A DNA stretch of 64,000 nucleotides from Caulobacter zeae (GCF_002858925.1 NZ_PJRS01000001.1:62001-126000), one strand, 5' to 3'; counted from the first letter of the stretch, positions 53,552-62,561 are shown. Translations and numbers: made by a program. The notes: generated by a model not told the origin, from the letters alone.

Positions 53552-54820
53552 CTACGCCGCTTCCAGCAACATCATCGTGCCCTGGCCGCCGTCGGCGCAG
53601 ATGCTGACGATGGCCTTCTCGCCCTTGCCGCGCGCGGCCAGTTCCTTGGTGGCCTGGCTGAGGATCCGCGCGCCCGTGGCCCCGAACGGGTGGCCCAGCG
53701 CGAGACTCCCGCCGGTGGGGTTCATCCGCTCGCGCGGGAAGGCGCCCAGGTCGGCCGCGACCCCGGCCCGTTCGGCCAGGAACTTTTTGCTCTCCCAGGC
53801 AGCGATGTGCGACAGCACCTGGGCCGCGAAGGCCTCGTGGATCTCCCACAGCCCGATGTCGGAAAGCGTCAGACCGTTGCGCGCCAGCATGCGCGGCACG
53901 CCGTAGGCCGGGGCCATCAGGAGGCCCTCGTTCCTCAGGTCGATGGCGGTGACCTCGTAGTCGAGGATCTTCACGCGCGGCGTGCGTTCGGGCAGGCGGG
54001 CCAGGCCCGCCTCCGACGCCACCCAAACGCTGGCCGCCCCGTCGGTCAGCGGCGAGGAATTGCCGGCCGTCAGCGTGCCCTGGCCGCTGGTCTTGTCGAA
54101 CGCGGGCTTCAGCTTGGCCAGCTTCTCCAGCGTGCTGTCCTTGCGCGGGATGGTGTCGCGGCGCGCCTCGCCCACCGGGATCACCAGGTCGTCGAAGAAG
54201 CCGTTCTCCCAGGCGCGCACGGCGTTCTGGTGGCTGGCGAAGGCGATGGCGTCCTGGTCGGCGCGCGCGAGGCCCCACTCCTTGGCGGTGATCTCGGTGT
54301 GCTCGCCCATGGAAAGGCCCGTGGTGCGGTTGGCCACCTTGGGGATGAACAGCCTGGCGTCGGCGGCCTTGAAGGCGGACAGCACCGCCAGCCGGCCCTT
54401 CAGGTCGCGGGCCTGCTGGAAGCGGCGGATCCAGTCCGACAGCCGCACCGACAGGCCGATCTGCACCCGGCTCATGGCCTCGACGCCGCCGACCAAAGCC
54501 AGGTCGCGGCCGCGCCCGTCGATCATGCCGGCGGCCTCGAGCACGCCGGTCATGCTGGTCGAGCAGGCCATGACCGTGGAGAAGGCCGGGATGGTCGGAT
54601 CCGCCCCGGCGTCCAACAGCACCTCGCGGGCGATGTTGCTCCAGGTGAGGTTCGGGATCACCGTGCCCCAGACCGCGAAGTCGGGCCGCGCCCCTTTCTC
54701 CAGCATGGCCTTCACCACGGGGACGGAAAGATCGATGGCGTCGTGGGCGGCCAGGGCCCCGTCGACCTTGGCGAAGGGCGAGCGCAGGCCGGCGGCGAGC
54801 CAGAGATTGGAAGCGGTCAT
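53552..54820 (-). CDS. Thiolase (acetyl-CoA C-acyltransferase, FadI-like)
   Basis: A 422-residue thiolase. The active Cys is in FSTVMACSTSMTGVL near residue 87, GGVEAMSRVQIGLS near 112, EIHEAFAAQVLSH near 342, GGSLALGHPFGATGARILSQ near 380 and CADGGQGTMM near 411. The long loop and length fit degradative FadI-type thiolases, which cleave 3-ketoacyl-CoA in beta-oxidation. No fadJ-like partner is nearby, so its exact substrate is open. A divergent start is not far from the 22-residue ORF. Confidence 0.9.
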   Translation of the reverse strand: MTASNLWLAAGLRSPFAKVDGALAAHDAIDLSVPVVKAMLEKGARPDFAVWGTVIPNLTWSNIAREVLLDAGADPTIPAFSTVMACSTSMTGVLEAAGMIDGRGRDLALVGGVEAMSRVQIGLSVRLSDWIRRFQQARDLKGRLAVLSAFKAADARLFIPKVANRTTGLSMGEHTEITAKEWGLARADQDAIAFASHQNAVRAWENGFFDDLVIPVGEARRDTIPRKDSTLEKLAKLKPAFDKTSGQGTLTAGNSSPLTDGAASVWVASEAGLARLPERTPRVKILDYEVTAIDLRNEGLLMAPAYGVPRMLARNGLTLSDIGLWEIHEAFAAQVLSHIAAWESKKFLAERAGVAADLGAFPRERMNPTGGSLALGHPFGATGARILSQATKELAARGKGEKAIVSICADGGQGTMMLLEAA

Positions 54821-54901
54821 GGTGAAACGGCGTCCGTAAGAGGGTCTGTTACCGATAGATAGGGGGCCGGACGCGCCGGCGCTTGTCGAAATCGGCCGCC
54901 C

Positions 54902-55558
54902 TCAGCCGTAGCGTTCCTCGGACCACGGATCGCCGCGGTTGTGATAGCCGCGCTCCTCCCAGAAGCCGGGCTTGTCGGCGGCCACGAACTCGATCCGCTT
55001 CAGCCACTTGGCGCTCTTCCAGAAATAGAGGTGCGGCACGACCAGCCGCACCGGACCGCCATGCTCGGGGGCGATCGGCGCGCCTTCCCAGCCGTGGGCC
55101 AGCAGCGCGCCCTCGTGGGCGAAGTCGTCGAGGGAAAGGTTGGTGGTGTAGCCGTCGTAGGAATGCAGCACCACGAACCGCGCCTCGTCCCTGGGCGCCA
55201 CGGCCAGCACCACGTCGCGGGTCAGCACCCCGTCCCAGTGGTTGTCGTAGCGCGACCAGGTGGTGACGCAGTGGATGTCGGAAACGGGCGCGCTCTGCGG
55301 CTGGGCCAGCAGGGCCGAAAAGCTCCAGGTCGCCGGCCGCGAGACCAGGCCGTCGATGCGCAGCCGCCAGTCCTCGCGGGAGACGTCGGGCTTGAGGCCC
55401 AGGTCCAGCACCGGCCAGTCGCGGGTCAGGTGCTGGCCGGGCGGCAGGCGTTCGCTCTCCGGACGGCTCGTCTCGCCGGTCAGGAACTTGCCAGAGCGCG
55501 CCCAGGCTTCCTTGCTGCGGGTCAGCTTGCTGTCTTGCGGCGGCTGGTCGTCGTCCAT
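54902..55558 (-). CDS. Sulfite-oxidase-like molybdopterin oxidoreductase
   Basis: A 218-residue protein with the sulfite oxidase molybdopterin domain. The Moco ligand Cys is in SDIHCVTTWSRYDNHWDGV near residue 97; LHSYDGYTTNLSLDDFAHEG near 133 and PEHGGPVRLVVPHLYFWKSA near 165 are family marks. No Tat signal or heme domain is seen, unlike MsrP; it is a short cytoplasmic form. GGAGG lies 5 bases before ATG. The Moco genes moaC, moaB and moaE lie 8 kb further on. Confidence 0.9.
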   Translation of the reverse strand: MDDDQPPQDSKLTRSKEAWARSGKFLTGETSRPESERLPPGQHLTRDWPVLDLGLKPDVSREDWRLRIDGLVSRPATWSFSALLAQPQSAPVSDIHCVTTWSRYDNHWDGVLTRDVVLAVAPRDEARFVVLHSYDGYTTNLSLDDFAHEGALLAHGWEGAPIAPEHGGPVRLVVPHLYFWKSAKWLKRIEFVAADKPGFWEERGYHNRGDPWSEERYG

Positions 55559-55627
55559 CAGGGCCTCCTGGCAAGGAGGCTAACGCGCGACGGCTCCAAG
55601 GCGCTTGTAGAAACGCCGCATCGCGAA

Positions 55628-55717
55628 ACCCTCGCCCTTCGACGGGCTCAGGGTGAGGATTTCGAGTGAAGCGTCGGCAATAGCCCTCATCCTGAGCTTG
55701 TCGAAGGACGAGGGCGG
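55628..55717. repeat. Intergenic inverted repeat, family C
   Basis: CCCTCGCCCTTCGACGGGCT with CAGGGTGAGG faces CCCTCATCCTGAGCTTGTCG with AAGGACGAGGG. Very close to the copy at 12848-12942. Confidence 0.85.
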
Positions 55718-55723
55718 CCGCCC

Positions 55724-56149
55724 CTAGCGCATCTCGCCGAAGTCGACGTCGCGGCGGGCGGCGACGATGGTGACGATGAAGCCGGCCAGCACGTCCAGCA
55801 GCACCATCAGGGTGATCAGGAAGAACACCGAGGTGGCGAACGCCGGCAGCAGCAAGAGCTCCACCAGGCAGACGATGAACAGCACCATCGACAGCGAGTG
55901 GTTGATGATCGCCACCTTGCGGCTGGTCGTCGACTTCAGGAGCTCGACGAACAGCACCACCAGCGAGGCGCCCAGCAGGAGATCGCCCCAGCTGACGATC
56001 CAGTCGACGCGCGAGGCCATGTGGATGCGGAACAGCTGCTCGCCGAACCGATAGCTGGCCGCGTCCGACGAGAAACCACCGCCGACCGTCAGGGCCAGCA
56101 GGTTGTAGATCAGCACCGGCAGGGCCAGCAGCGGAAAGGCGGCGAACAT
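55724..56149 (-). CDS. Four-helix inner-membrane protein, function unknown
   Basis: A 141-residue protein with four hydrophobic helices (about 3-22, 48-70, 82-104, 106-130). GEQLFRIHMASRVDWIVSWG and STTSRKVAIINHSLSMVLFI are its best-conserved-looking stretches. The ends are short; the last residues are charged (RRDVDFGEMR). A GGGGGAA ribosome site is 11 bases before ATG. No recognised domain; it stands alone between repeats. Confidence 0.8.
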   Translation of the reverse strand: MFAAFPLLALPVLIYNLLALTVGGGFSSDAASYRFGEQLFRIHMASRVDWIVSWGDLLLGASLVVLFVELLKSTTSRKVAIINHSLSMVLFIVCLVELLLLPAFATSVFFLITLMVLLDVLAGFIVTIVAARRDVDFGEMR

Positions 56150-56254
56150 TGCGGTGAATTCCCCCGAAGTCGACTTTCAGGGTTAACCGGTTTTGCGACG
56201 CCGGTGAAGCGGGGGCCGCCCATCGCGCGAGCGGATAAGACTTGCGCCTCCCAA

Positions 56255-56292
56255 CCTCCCGTCATTCCCGCCACAAGGGCGGGAATGACGGG
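56255..56292. repeat. Inverted repeat, family B, short copy
   Basis: CTCCCGTCATTCCCGCC-ACAAG-GGCGGGAATGACGGGA is a near-perfect hairpin, the compact form also seen at 7741-7791. It lies 30 bases past the stop of the glycosyltransferase gene. Confidence 0.88.
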
Positions 56293-56321
56293 AAAATAAA
56301 GGAAAGCTGGAGCGCTTACCC

Positions 56322-57062
56322 CTAAGCCTCGTCGACGCCCTGGGGATTGCGGGCCCGCGACTGCAGCCACATCACGCCGAACAGGTCGCTGACCGAGGCC
56401 TTCAGGCGGCCGAAGTTGGTATATTTCGACACGCCCGTTTCGCGGTGACGGTGGTTCACCGGCTGGAAGGCGATCTCGTAGCCCTCGCGCAGCATCAGCG
56501 CCGGGATGTAGCGGTGGATGTGATCGAAGTAGGGCAGCCGCAGAAAGGCTTCGCGGCGGAAGGCCTTCAGGCCGCAGCCGGTGTCGTTGGCGGTGTCCTT
56601 CAACAGGCGCTTGCGCACGCCGTTGCCGAACTTGGAGGCGAAGCGCTTGGCGTTGCTGTCCTGGCGCTTGACCCGCTCGCCGCCGACCAAAGCGAGCTCG
56701 ACGGGCGCCGCCTGCAACGCCTTGGCCAGGCGCGGGGCGTCGGCCGGGTCGTTCTGACCGTCGCCGTCCATGGTCACCACGATCGGGGCGCGGGCGGCCA
56801 GGATGCCGCTGCGGATCGAGCGGCTCTGGCCCGAGTTCTTGCGGTGGCCCAGCACGCGCAGTTGCGGGATCTCGGCCTTGAGGGCCGTCAGCAGGGCCTT
56901 GGTGTCGTCGCGGCTGGCGTCGTCCACGAAGATCATCTCGTAGGACTCGCCGGCGAAGGCGGCGGCGATCTCGCGCGCCAAGGCCGGCGCGGCCCCGCCT
57001 TCGTCGAACACGGGCACGACGACGGAGAAATCGGGGGTCGCGGCGGAGTTATCGGATGTCAT
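56322..57062 (-). CDS. Family 2 glycosyltransferase (dolichyl-phosphate mannosyltransferase-like)
   Basis: A 246-residue GT-A enzyme. DFSVVVPVFDEGGAAPALA, EMIFVDDASRDDTKALL, the DXD-type site VTMDGDGQNDPAD near residue 100, TGCGLKAFRREAFLRLPYFD and HRHRETGVSKYTNFGRLKAS all fit the DPM1/ArnC group. It lacks C-terminal membrane helices. It should pass a sugar from a nucleotide donor to polyprenyl phosphate. Divergent from the GT39 gene at 57118, and the two likely act in one pathway (see there). ATG 57062; the frame to 57287 is antisense. Confidence 0.9.
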   Translation of the reverse strand: MTSDNSAATPDFSVVVPVFDEGGAAPALAREIAAAFAGESYEMIFVDDASRDDTKALLTALKAEIPQLRVLGHRKNSGQSRSIRSGILAARAPIVVTMDGDGQNDPADAPRLAKALQAAPVELALVGGERVKRQDSNAKRFASKFGNGVRKRLLKDTANDTGCGLKAFRREAFLRLPYFDHIHRYIPALMLREGYEIAFQPVNHRHRETGVSKYTNFGRLKASVSDLFGVMWLQSRARNPQGVDEA

Positions 57063-57117
57063 GGCCGCTTTTACCGCAAATCTCGCGCCATGAAAGGATC
57101 GTGCTATTCCAGCACGC

Positions 57118-58878
57118 ATGAGCGCGAACACCAGCCCCGCCCCTACTCTTGAATCCCGTCTCGACGCCTGGTCGCGCGGCTGGCGCGCGCCGGTGTTCGC
57201 CGCCCTGGTGGCGCTGATCGCCGGCCTGCCGGGCCTGTTCGCCATGCCGCCGCTCGACCGCGACGAGTCCCGCTTCGCCCAGGCCACGGCCCAGATGCTG
57301 GAGACGGGCGACTATGTGAACATCAAGCTGCAGGACCAGCCGCGCAACAAGAAGCCCGTGGGCATCCACTGGCTTCAGGCGGTGGCGGTAGAGGCCGTCT
57401 CGGCGCCGGAAGACCGGGGCATCTGGGCCTACCGCATTCCCTCGCTGCTGGGCGCCATGCTGGCCGCCGCCGCCTGCGCCTGGGGGGCCGCCGCTTTCTT
57501 CGGCCCGCGCGAGAGCCTGCTGTCGGGCGCGATCCTGGGCGCGACCTTCCTGTTGTCGACCGAGGCCTTCATCGCCAAGACCGACGCGGCGCTGTGCGGC
57601 TTTACGACCTTGGCCATGGCCGGCCTGGCGCGGATCTACGCGGCCGGGCTGGCGGGCGAGAAAGCCGGCAAGGGGCCCAAGCTGGCCTTCTGGATCGGCA
57701 TGGCCATGGCCGCCCTGATCAAGGGTCCCGTGGGTCTGCTGGTCGCCATCCTGGCTATCCTCGCCCTCTGGGCCTGGGACCGCAGGATCGGCTGGCTGAA
57801 ACAGCTGGGCTGGAGCTGGGGCCTGATCCTGTTCGCCGCCATCGTCCTGCCCTGGGCGACCATGATCACCATCGCCACCGACGGCGCCTTCTGGGGCGCG
57901 GCGGTGGGCGAGGACCTGGCCCCCAAGCTGGCCGGCGGCCACGAGAGCCACAGCGGCCCGTTCGGCTACTACGCCCTGCTTTCGCCGCTGTTGCTGTTCC
58001 CGGTCACCCTGCTGCTGCCGGCCGCCCTCGTCCTGGCCTGGACCGGCCGCAAGGAGCCGGGCGTGCGCTTTGCCTTGTGCTGGCTGATCCCGACCTGGCT
58101 GATGTTCGAGATCCTGCCGACGAAGCTGGCCCACTACACCCTGCCCTCGTTCGGGGCCCTGGCCATGCTGATGGCCGCCGCCCTGCGCAGCCCCCTGGGC
58201 CTTGTCCCGCGCATCATCGGCACGGCGCTGCTGGCCCTGGCGGGCGTCGCCTTCGCCGCCGTCTGCGTCGTCGCCTGGAAGACCTACGCCGCGCCCTCGG
58301 CCCTGCCGCTGGCGATCCTTTCGGCCCTGCTGTTCGTGGCCGCAGCCGTCGCCGGCGGCTGGCTGATCCTGCGCAAGCAGGCCGCCAAGGCCCTGGTCAC
58401 CGCAGGCGTCCTGGGCATCCTGGCCCACGGGACCATGGCCGGCCTGCTGGCCCCGCGCCTCGACTCGTTGTGGCTGTCCAAGCGCCTGGCCCGCGCTCTC
58501 GAGGCTGCGGACCTCGCCCCCCGCGCCGGGGCCCCCGGCCCGGTGGCGGTGACCGGCTATTCCGAGCCCAGCATGGTCTTCCAGCTGGGCACCACCACCC
58601 AGCTGACCGATGCGGAAGGCGCGGCCGACGCTGTGGACGAAGGCCGCCCGGCCGTGGTCGAGGGCCGCGAGGACGAGAAGTTCCGCGCCGCCCTGGCCGC
58701 TCTGGGCCACGCCCCGCGCCAGGCCGGCGAGATCAAGGGCCTGAACTATTCCGACGGCGACGACGAGGTGCTGCGCATCTATCGCGGCGAGCCCCGCCGC
58801 CACGAAGCCGTCGAAGCGCCCGACGCCGTCACTGGCGCCGAGGCCGCTGCACCCGTCGCCGAGGAGGCCCCGCGATGA
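57118..58878 (+). CDS. GT39/GT83-like membrane glycosyltransferase (ArnT-like)
   Basis: A 586-residue protein with about 12 membrane helices. PPLDRDESRFAQATAQMLET near residue 43 carries the DE(x)R catalytic site of GT-C enzymes; QPRNKKPVGIHWLQAVA, FIAKTDAALCGF near 152, IKGPVGLLVAILAI near 201 and ILPTKLAHYTLPSFGALA near 333 match ArnT-type lipid A aminoarabinose or sugar transferases. It should use the polyprenyl sugar made by the GT2 next door to modify an envelope glycolipid; the sugar is not known. A soluble Ala-rich tail of about 100 residues ends it, overlapping the next ATG by 4 bases. Confidence 0.88.
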   Translation: MSANTSPAPTLESRLDAWSRGWRAPVFAALVALIAGLPGLFAMPPLDRDESRFAQATAQMLETGDYVNIKLQDQPRNKKPVGIHWLQAVAVEAVSAPEDRGIWAYRIPSLLGAMLAAAACAWGAAAFFGPRESLLSGAILGATFLLSTEAFIAKTDAALCGFTTLAMAGLARIYAAGLAGEKAGKGPKLAFWIGMAMAALIKGPVGLLVAILAILALWAWDRRIGWLKQLGWSWGLILFAAIVLPWATMITIATDGAFWGAAVGEDLAPKLAGGHESHSGPFGYYALLSPLLLFPVTLLLPAALVLAWTGRKEPGVRFALCWLIPTWLMFEILPTKLAHYTLPSFGALAMLMAAALRSPLGLVPRIIGTALLALAGVAFAAVCVVAWKTYAAPSALPLAILSALLFVAAAVAGGWLILRKQAAKALVTAGVLGILAHGTMAGLLAPRLDSLWLSKRLARALEAADLAPRAGAPGPVAVTGYSEPSMVFQLGTTTQLTDAEGAADAVDEGRPAVVEGREDEKFRAALAALGHAPRQAGEIKGLNYSDGDDEVLRIYRGEPRRHEAVEAPDAVTGAEAAAPVAEEAPR

Positions 58879-59780
58879 GCCGCTTCATCGAGATCGTCGA
58901 GGTCGGTCCGCGCGACGGCCTGCAGAACGAGAAGTCGATCCTGACGGTCGAGGAAAAGCTCGACCTGATCCGCCGCCTGGAAGCCGCCGGCGCCCGCCGC
59001 ACCGAGGTGGTGTCGTTCGTCAATCCCAACCGCGTGCCGCAGATGGCCGGGGCCGAGGAGATCATGGACGCCCTGGGCGGCCCCGATCCCAAGCGTTCGC
59101 GCATCGGCCTGGTGCTCAACATGCGCGGCTGGGAGCGCTGCGTGTCGACCGGCTGCGACGAGGCCAATGTGGTGGTCTGCGCCTCGGACGGCTTCGGCGT
59201 GAAGAACCAGGGCGCGACGGTCAACCAGCAGCTTGATGCGCTGGCCGCCATCGTCGAGCGCCAGGCCATCGACGGCGGCCCGCCGATCACCGCCACCATC
59301 TCGGTGGCCTTCGGCTGTCCGTTCGACGGCGAGGTCTCGGAAGACCAGGTCGTGGCCATCGCCCGCGAGGCCGCGGCCATGAACGTGCCCGAGATCGCCA
59401 TCGCTGACACCATCGGCGTCGCTGACCCCTGGACCGTCCGCAAGCGCATCGAGGCGGTCCGCGCCGCCGCGCCGGACGCCCGCCTGCGCATGCACTTCCA
59501 CGACACCCGAAACACGGGCCTGGCCAACGCCTTCGCCAGCGTCGAGGCCGGGGTCGACATCCTCGACGCCTCGGTCGGCGGCCTGGGCGGTTGCCCCTTC
59601 GCCCCGGCGGCGACAGGCAACATCGGCACCGAGGATCTGGTCTACATGCTGGAGCGGGCCGGGTTCGAGACCGGCTACGACCTCGACGCCCTGATCGCCA
59701 TCGGCCGCGACATCAGCGACCGCCTGGGCAAGGCCCCGGCCTCGTCGCTGGCGCGAGCTGGCGGGTTTCCCCCAAGATAA
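58875..59780 (+). CDS. Hydroxymethylglutaryl-CoA lyase
   Basis: A 301-residue TIM barrel. EIVEVGPRDGLQNEKSILTV at the start holds the catalytic Asp and Arg, MHFHDTRNTGLANA near 208 the metal-binding His pair, and GGLGGCPFAPAATGNIGTED near 237 the reactive Cys. It cleaves HMG-CoA to acetoacetate and acetyl-CoA in leucine breakdown. It overlaps the GT-C stop as ATGA, an odd partner for an envelope enzyme. It may supply acetoacetyl units for the PHB genes elsewhere in the window; this link is inferred. Confidence 0.93.
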   Translation: MSRFIEIVEVGPRDGLQNEKSILTVEEKLDLIRRLEAAGARRTEVVSFVNPNRVPQMAGAEEIMDALGGPDPKRSRIGLVLNMRGWERCVSTGCDEANVVVCASDGFGVKNQGATVNQQLDALAAIVERQAIDGGPPITATISVAFGCPFDGEVSEDQVVAIAREAAAMNVPEIAIADTIGVADPWTVRKRIEAVRAAAPDARLRMHFHDTRNTGLANAFASVEAGVDILDASVGGLGGCPFAPAATGNIGTEDLVYMLERAGFETGYDLDALIAIGRDISDRLGKAPASSLARAGGFPPR

Positions 59781-59807
59781 ACCTCTCCCGTGGGGACAGG
59801 GTAAGAC

Positions 59808-60512
59808 TTAAGCCGCGAACCGGCCCAGGTCCTGCTTGCTCTCGACCAGGTCCAGCACGTCGCCCATGCGGAAGCCGGGGTCGACCGGGTGCAGGGCGTC
59901 GTAGATCGAGCGGGCGAAGGCGAGGTCCGCCGGGGTCTTCACGCGCCAGTCCAGGCTGGACCAGTCGCGCACGGCCCGCAGGTGGGCGTGGCGGAAACGG
60001 TTCGGCTGGCTGCGGATGGCGGCGGTGGGCGAGATGCGGGCCAGCGGGTCGCGCTCCTCGGCGGCGGCGGTGCGCAGGGCCTGGGCCGAGATCACCTCGA
60101 CCTCCAGGCCGGCCGGATAGGTGCGGTAAACGCGGTTGGAGGCGTAGTCGGCGCCGGTGCTGAGCGCCAGGCGCACGGTCTGGTCGATCAGGCCGGGATC
60201 GACGAACGGCGCGTCGCCCTTCAGGCGCACGATGTGGCTGACGGGGCCGGCGGCCTCGGCGCAGCGGGCGATGCGGTCGAGGATGTCGGCGCCGGCGCCG
60301 CGATGGACGGTGACGCCGCGCGAGACCAGGAACCCGGCCAGCGCGTCGTCGGCCGGCTGGTCGCTGGTGGCGACGATGATCTTGGAAAGGGTGGCCGCCT
60401 GTCGGATCCGCTCCAGCTGGCGCAGGATCATCGGCTGCCCCTGGAGGGTGGCCATCGCCTTGCCGGGCAGACGACTGGAGCCCATGCGGGCCTGCAGGAC
60501 GGCGAGGATCAT
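59808..60512 (-). CDS. Acylneuraminate cytidylyltransferase-like protein (SpsF)
   Basis: A 234-residue nucleotidyltransferase from ATG 60512 (GGGAGG 8 bases upstream). ILAVLQARMGSSRLPGKAM opens the nucleotide-binding site; VHRGAGADILDRIARCAE near 75 and IVRLKGDAPFVDPGLID near 100 carry the metal-binding Asp. It activates an acidic sugar with CTP for a polysaccharide or glycoprotein. Next to it, read in the same direction, is an aldo/keto reductase. SpsF-type genes of this kind are involved in flagellin or surface glycosylation in Caulobacter; the specific path is inferred. Confidence 0.85.
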   Translation of the reverse strand: MILAVLQARMGSSRLPGKAMATLQGQPMILRQLERIRQAATLSKIIVATSDQPADDALAGFLVSRGVTVHRGAGADILDRIARCAEAAGPVSHIVRLKGDAPFVDPGLIDQTVRLALSTGADYASNRVYRTYPAGLEVEVISAQALRTAAAEERDPLARISPTAAIRSQPNRFRHAHLRAVRDWSSLDWRVKTPADLAFARSIYDALHPVDPGFRMGDVLDLVESKQDLGRFAA

Positions 60513-60581
60513 GGCGTTGCCTCCCTTCGAGGCGTTCATCAGGTTCTTTTCTGAACCTTGAGCTTCGAGTCGGGTCCGCCG

Positions 60582-61457
60582 CTAGGCGACCCAACGTCGC
60601 GGGTCGAGGGCCACCGGATCGTCGATGGCCATCTCGTCCCAGTCGAGATCCGGCGGCGGGCTGGAAGCAGCCGCCACCACGGCGGAAAGCTCGGCGGCCG
60701 AGGTCACCCCGACGATCACGGCCGAGGCCTCGGGGCGCGACAGGGCGAAGCCCAGAGCGGCCTGCAGCGGATCCGAACGGCCCTCGGCGATCATGCGGCG
60801 CACGCGCGACAGGCGGCCCGAGGCCCCCTTCAGCTGGGCCGGCACGCGGTCGGGCGGCAGGAACAGCAGGCCGTTGAGGAAGATCGAGCGAAGCTGCACC
60901 TCGACGCCCATGCCGGCGATGCGCTGCAGCGAGCCGTCGGCCAGCAGGCGCTGGTCGAGCAGGCTGGCGGGCGCCTGGATGATGTCGGGCTTGAAGCGGC
61001 GCGCCACGCCGACCGGATCGTCGGTGGCGTGGGCGGAGATGCCGATGTTGCGGAACAGGCCCTGCTCGCGCAGGCGGTGCAGGCGGTCCCACATGGCCGG
61101 GCCATGGGCGCCGAACAGTTCCGACGGCGATTGAACGACGATGGTGTCGGCGCGCTCCAGGCCCATGCGACGCAGAGAGGCGCGGGCCTCGGCCTCGACG
61201 AAGTCGGGGCCGCGGTCGGCGCGGGCGGCGGCCAGGGTCACCCGGCACGAGACCGGACGCGGGATCAGGTCGCCGAGCACGGATTCCGAGCGGCCATAGA
61301 CGCCCGAGACGTCCAGCACCGACAGGCGGGCGCGGGCGGCGATGCTGAGGATGTCGCGGGCCTCGATCTCGGGAGAGCGCGAACGCGGCGACGCGTTCAT
61401 GCCGTCCAGTCCGAACTGGGCGGCGGCAAGACCGAGCTTGGAGACGGTGAGCGACAT
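60582..61457 (-). CDS. Aldo/keto reductase family protein
   Basis: A 291-residue TIM barrel from ATG 61457 (MSLTVSKLGLAAAQFGLDG). SVLDVSGVYGRSESVLGDLI near residue 42 holds the family Asp/Tyr region, though the first Asp is D44 and the Tyr sits in SGVYGRSE; VQSPSELFGAHGPAMWDRLH and FRNIGISAH follow, and SAVIVGVTSAAELSAVV near 253 is the cofactor site. It resembles the reductases found in sugar-modification clusters with SpsF. Longer frames begin antisense to XdhC. Confidence 0.85.
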   Translation of the reverse strand: MSLTVSKLGLAAAQFGLDGMNASPRSRSPEIEARDILSIAARARLSVLDVSGVYGRSESVLGDLIPRPVSCRVTLAAARADRGPDFVEAEARASLRRMGLERADTIVVQSPSELFGAHGPAMWDRLHRLREQGLFRNIGISAHATDDPVGVARRFKPDIIQAPASLLDQRLLADGSLQRIAGMGVEVQLRSIFLNGLLFLPPDRVPAQLKGASGRLSRVRRMIAEGRSDPLQAALGFALSRPEASAVIVGVTSAAELSAVVAAASSPPPDLDWDEMAIDDPVALDPRRWVA

Positions 61458-61557
61458 GAACTTCCGCGTCGGATGAAGCACCAATGTCGGAGAGCCTACG
61501 CGCCAAGGTTTGAAGAAGGCGTTTCTGGAACCTTGCCGAGGGGTTAAGATCGCGCCG

Positions 61558-62556
61558 ATGGACCTTACCGATCCCGCCGCCGTTTCCGGCCCCGAATGGC
61601 CCATGCACGGACTGGCCGACGACATGCGGCCGGCCCTCGAAATCGCCCTGGCTCAGGGCCCCGCGGCCCTGGCCACCATCATCGGGCTGGAAGGCGGCGG
61701 CCCGCGTCCGGTGGGCACGCAGATGGTGTTCGCGCAAGGCTTTGTCGCCGGCTTCCTGTCGGGCGGCTGCATCGAGGGCGACGTCGAACTGCACGCACGG
61801 GAAGTGCTCGAAACGGGTCTTCCCAAGCGCCTCGTCTATGGCGAGGGCAGCCCCTGGCCGGACATCCGCCTGCTGTGCGGCGCCCGCATCGAGATCCTGG
61901 TCGAACGCCTTAACGCCGACGATGGCGCGTTGCGCGACCTTTTGACTCACGCCCGAAAAAGGCGCCCGGCGCTGTGGTTCACCGACGGGACGAAGCGAGT
62001 CTGCGCGCCGGTCGGGGCGACGCCGGTTCCGTGGCCCGGCGTGTTCGTGCGCCGCTTCGATCCGGCACCGCGCCTGGTGGTGATGGGCGGCGATCCCACC
62101 GCCCTGGCCCTGGCGAGCCTCGGCGTGCAGGCCGGTTTCGAGACCACGCTGGCGCGCCCCAAGGGCCCGATAGCCGCTCCGCCCCTGCCGGGCGTGCGCT
62201 ACAGCCGCGAGGCGCCGAAGGTCGCCCTCCTCGACGCAGGCCTCGACGCCTGGACCGCCGTGGCGGTGTGCAGCCACGACATGGCGCTCGACCACGAGGC
62301 CCTGCTGGCCGCCCTGCCCTCGCCGGCGCCCTATGTCGGCCTGCTGGGGGCCCGGCGGCGCCTGTCCGAACGGCTCGCCGCGCTGAAGGCCGACGGCCTG
62401 ACGGAAAGGGACTTGGCCAAGCTGCGCGCGCCCATCGGCCTGGATCTCGGCGGCAAGGCCCCTTTCGAGGTGGCCGTGGCCGTGATCGGCGAGATCATCG
62501 CCACGCGCAACGGCCAGCCGGCGCTGGAGCGGCGGGCGGAGAGCCTGGCGTACTAA
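61558..62556 (+). CDS. XdhC/CoxI family molybdenum-cofactor handling protein
   Basis: A 332-residue protein with the XdhC pattern: ALATIIGLEGGGPRPVGTQM and FLSGGCIEGDVELHAREVLE near residues 55-95, where the first part usually binds Moco and the GGCIEGD motif is a family mark; PAPYVGLLGARRRLSERLAA near 255 begins a Rossmann-like C-terminal domain. XdhC proteins protect and insert Moco into xanthine dehydrogenase or related enzymes. It lies next to moaC, moaB and moaE, supporting a Mo role. ATG 61558; 61510 is less likely. Confidence 0.87.
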   Translation: MDLTDPAAVSGPEWPMHGLADDMRPALEIALAQGPAALATIIGLEGGGPRPVGTQMVFAQGFVAGFLSGGCIEGDVELHAREVLETGLPKRLVYGEGSPWPDIRLLCGARIEILVERLNADDGALRDLLTHARKRRPALWFTDGTKRVCAPVGATPVPWPGVFVRRFDPAPRLVVMGGDPTALALASLGVQAGFETTLARPKGPIAAPPLPGVRYSREAPKVALLDAGLDAWTAVAVCSHDMALDHEALLAALPSPAPYVGLLGARRRLSERLAALKADGLTERDLAKLRAPIGLDLGGKAPFEVAVAVIGEIIATRNGQPALERRAESLAY

Positions 62557-62561
62557 CCCAC

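Noticed and set aside
56110..57287. In-frame extensions before the GT2 start and across the gap to 56370
   Set aside because: They are antisense to the GT39 gene or run through a repeat; the GT2 fold begins cleanly at ATG 57062.
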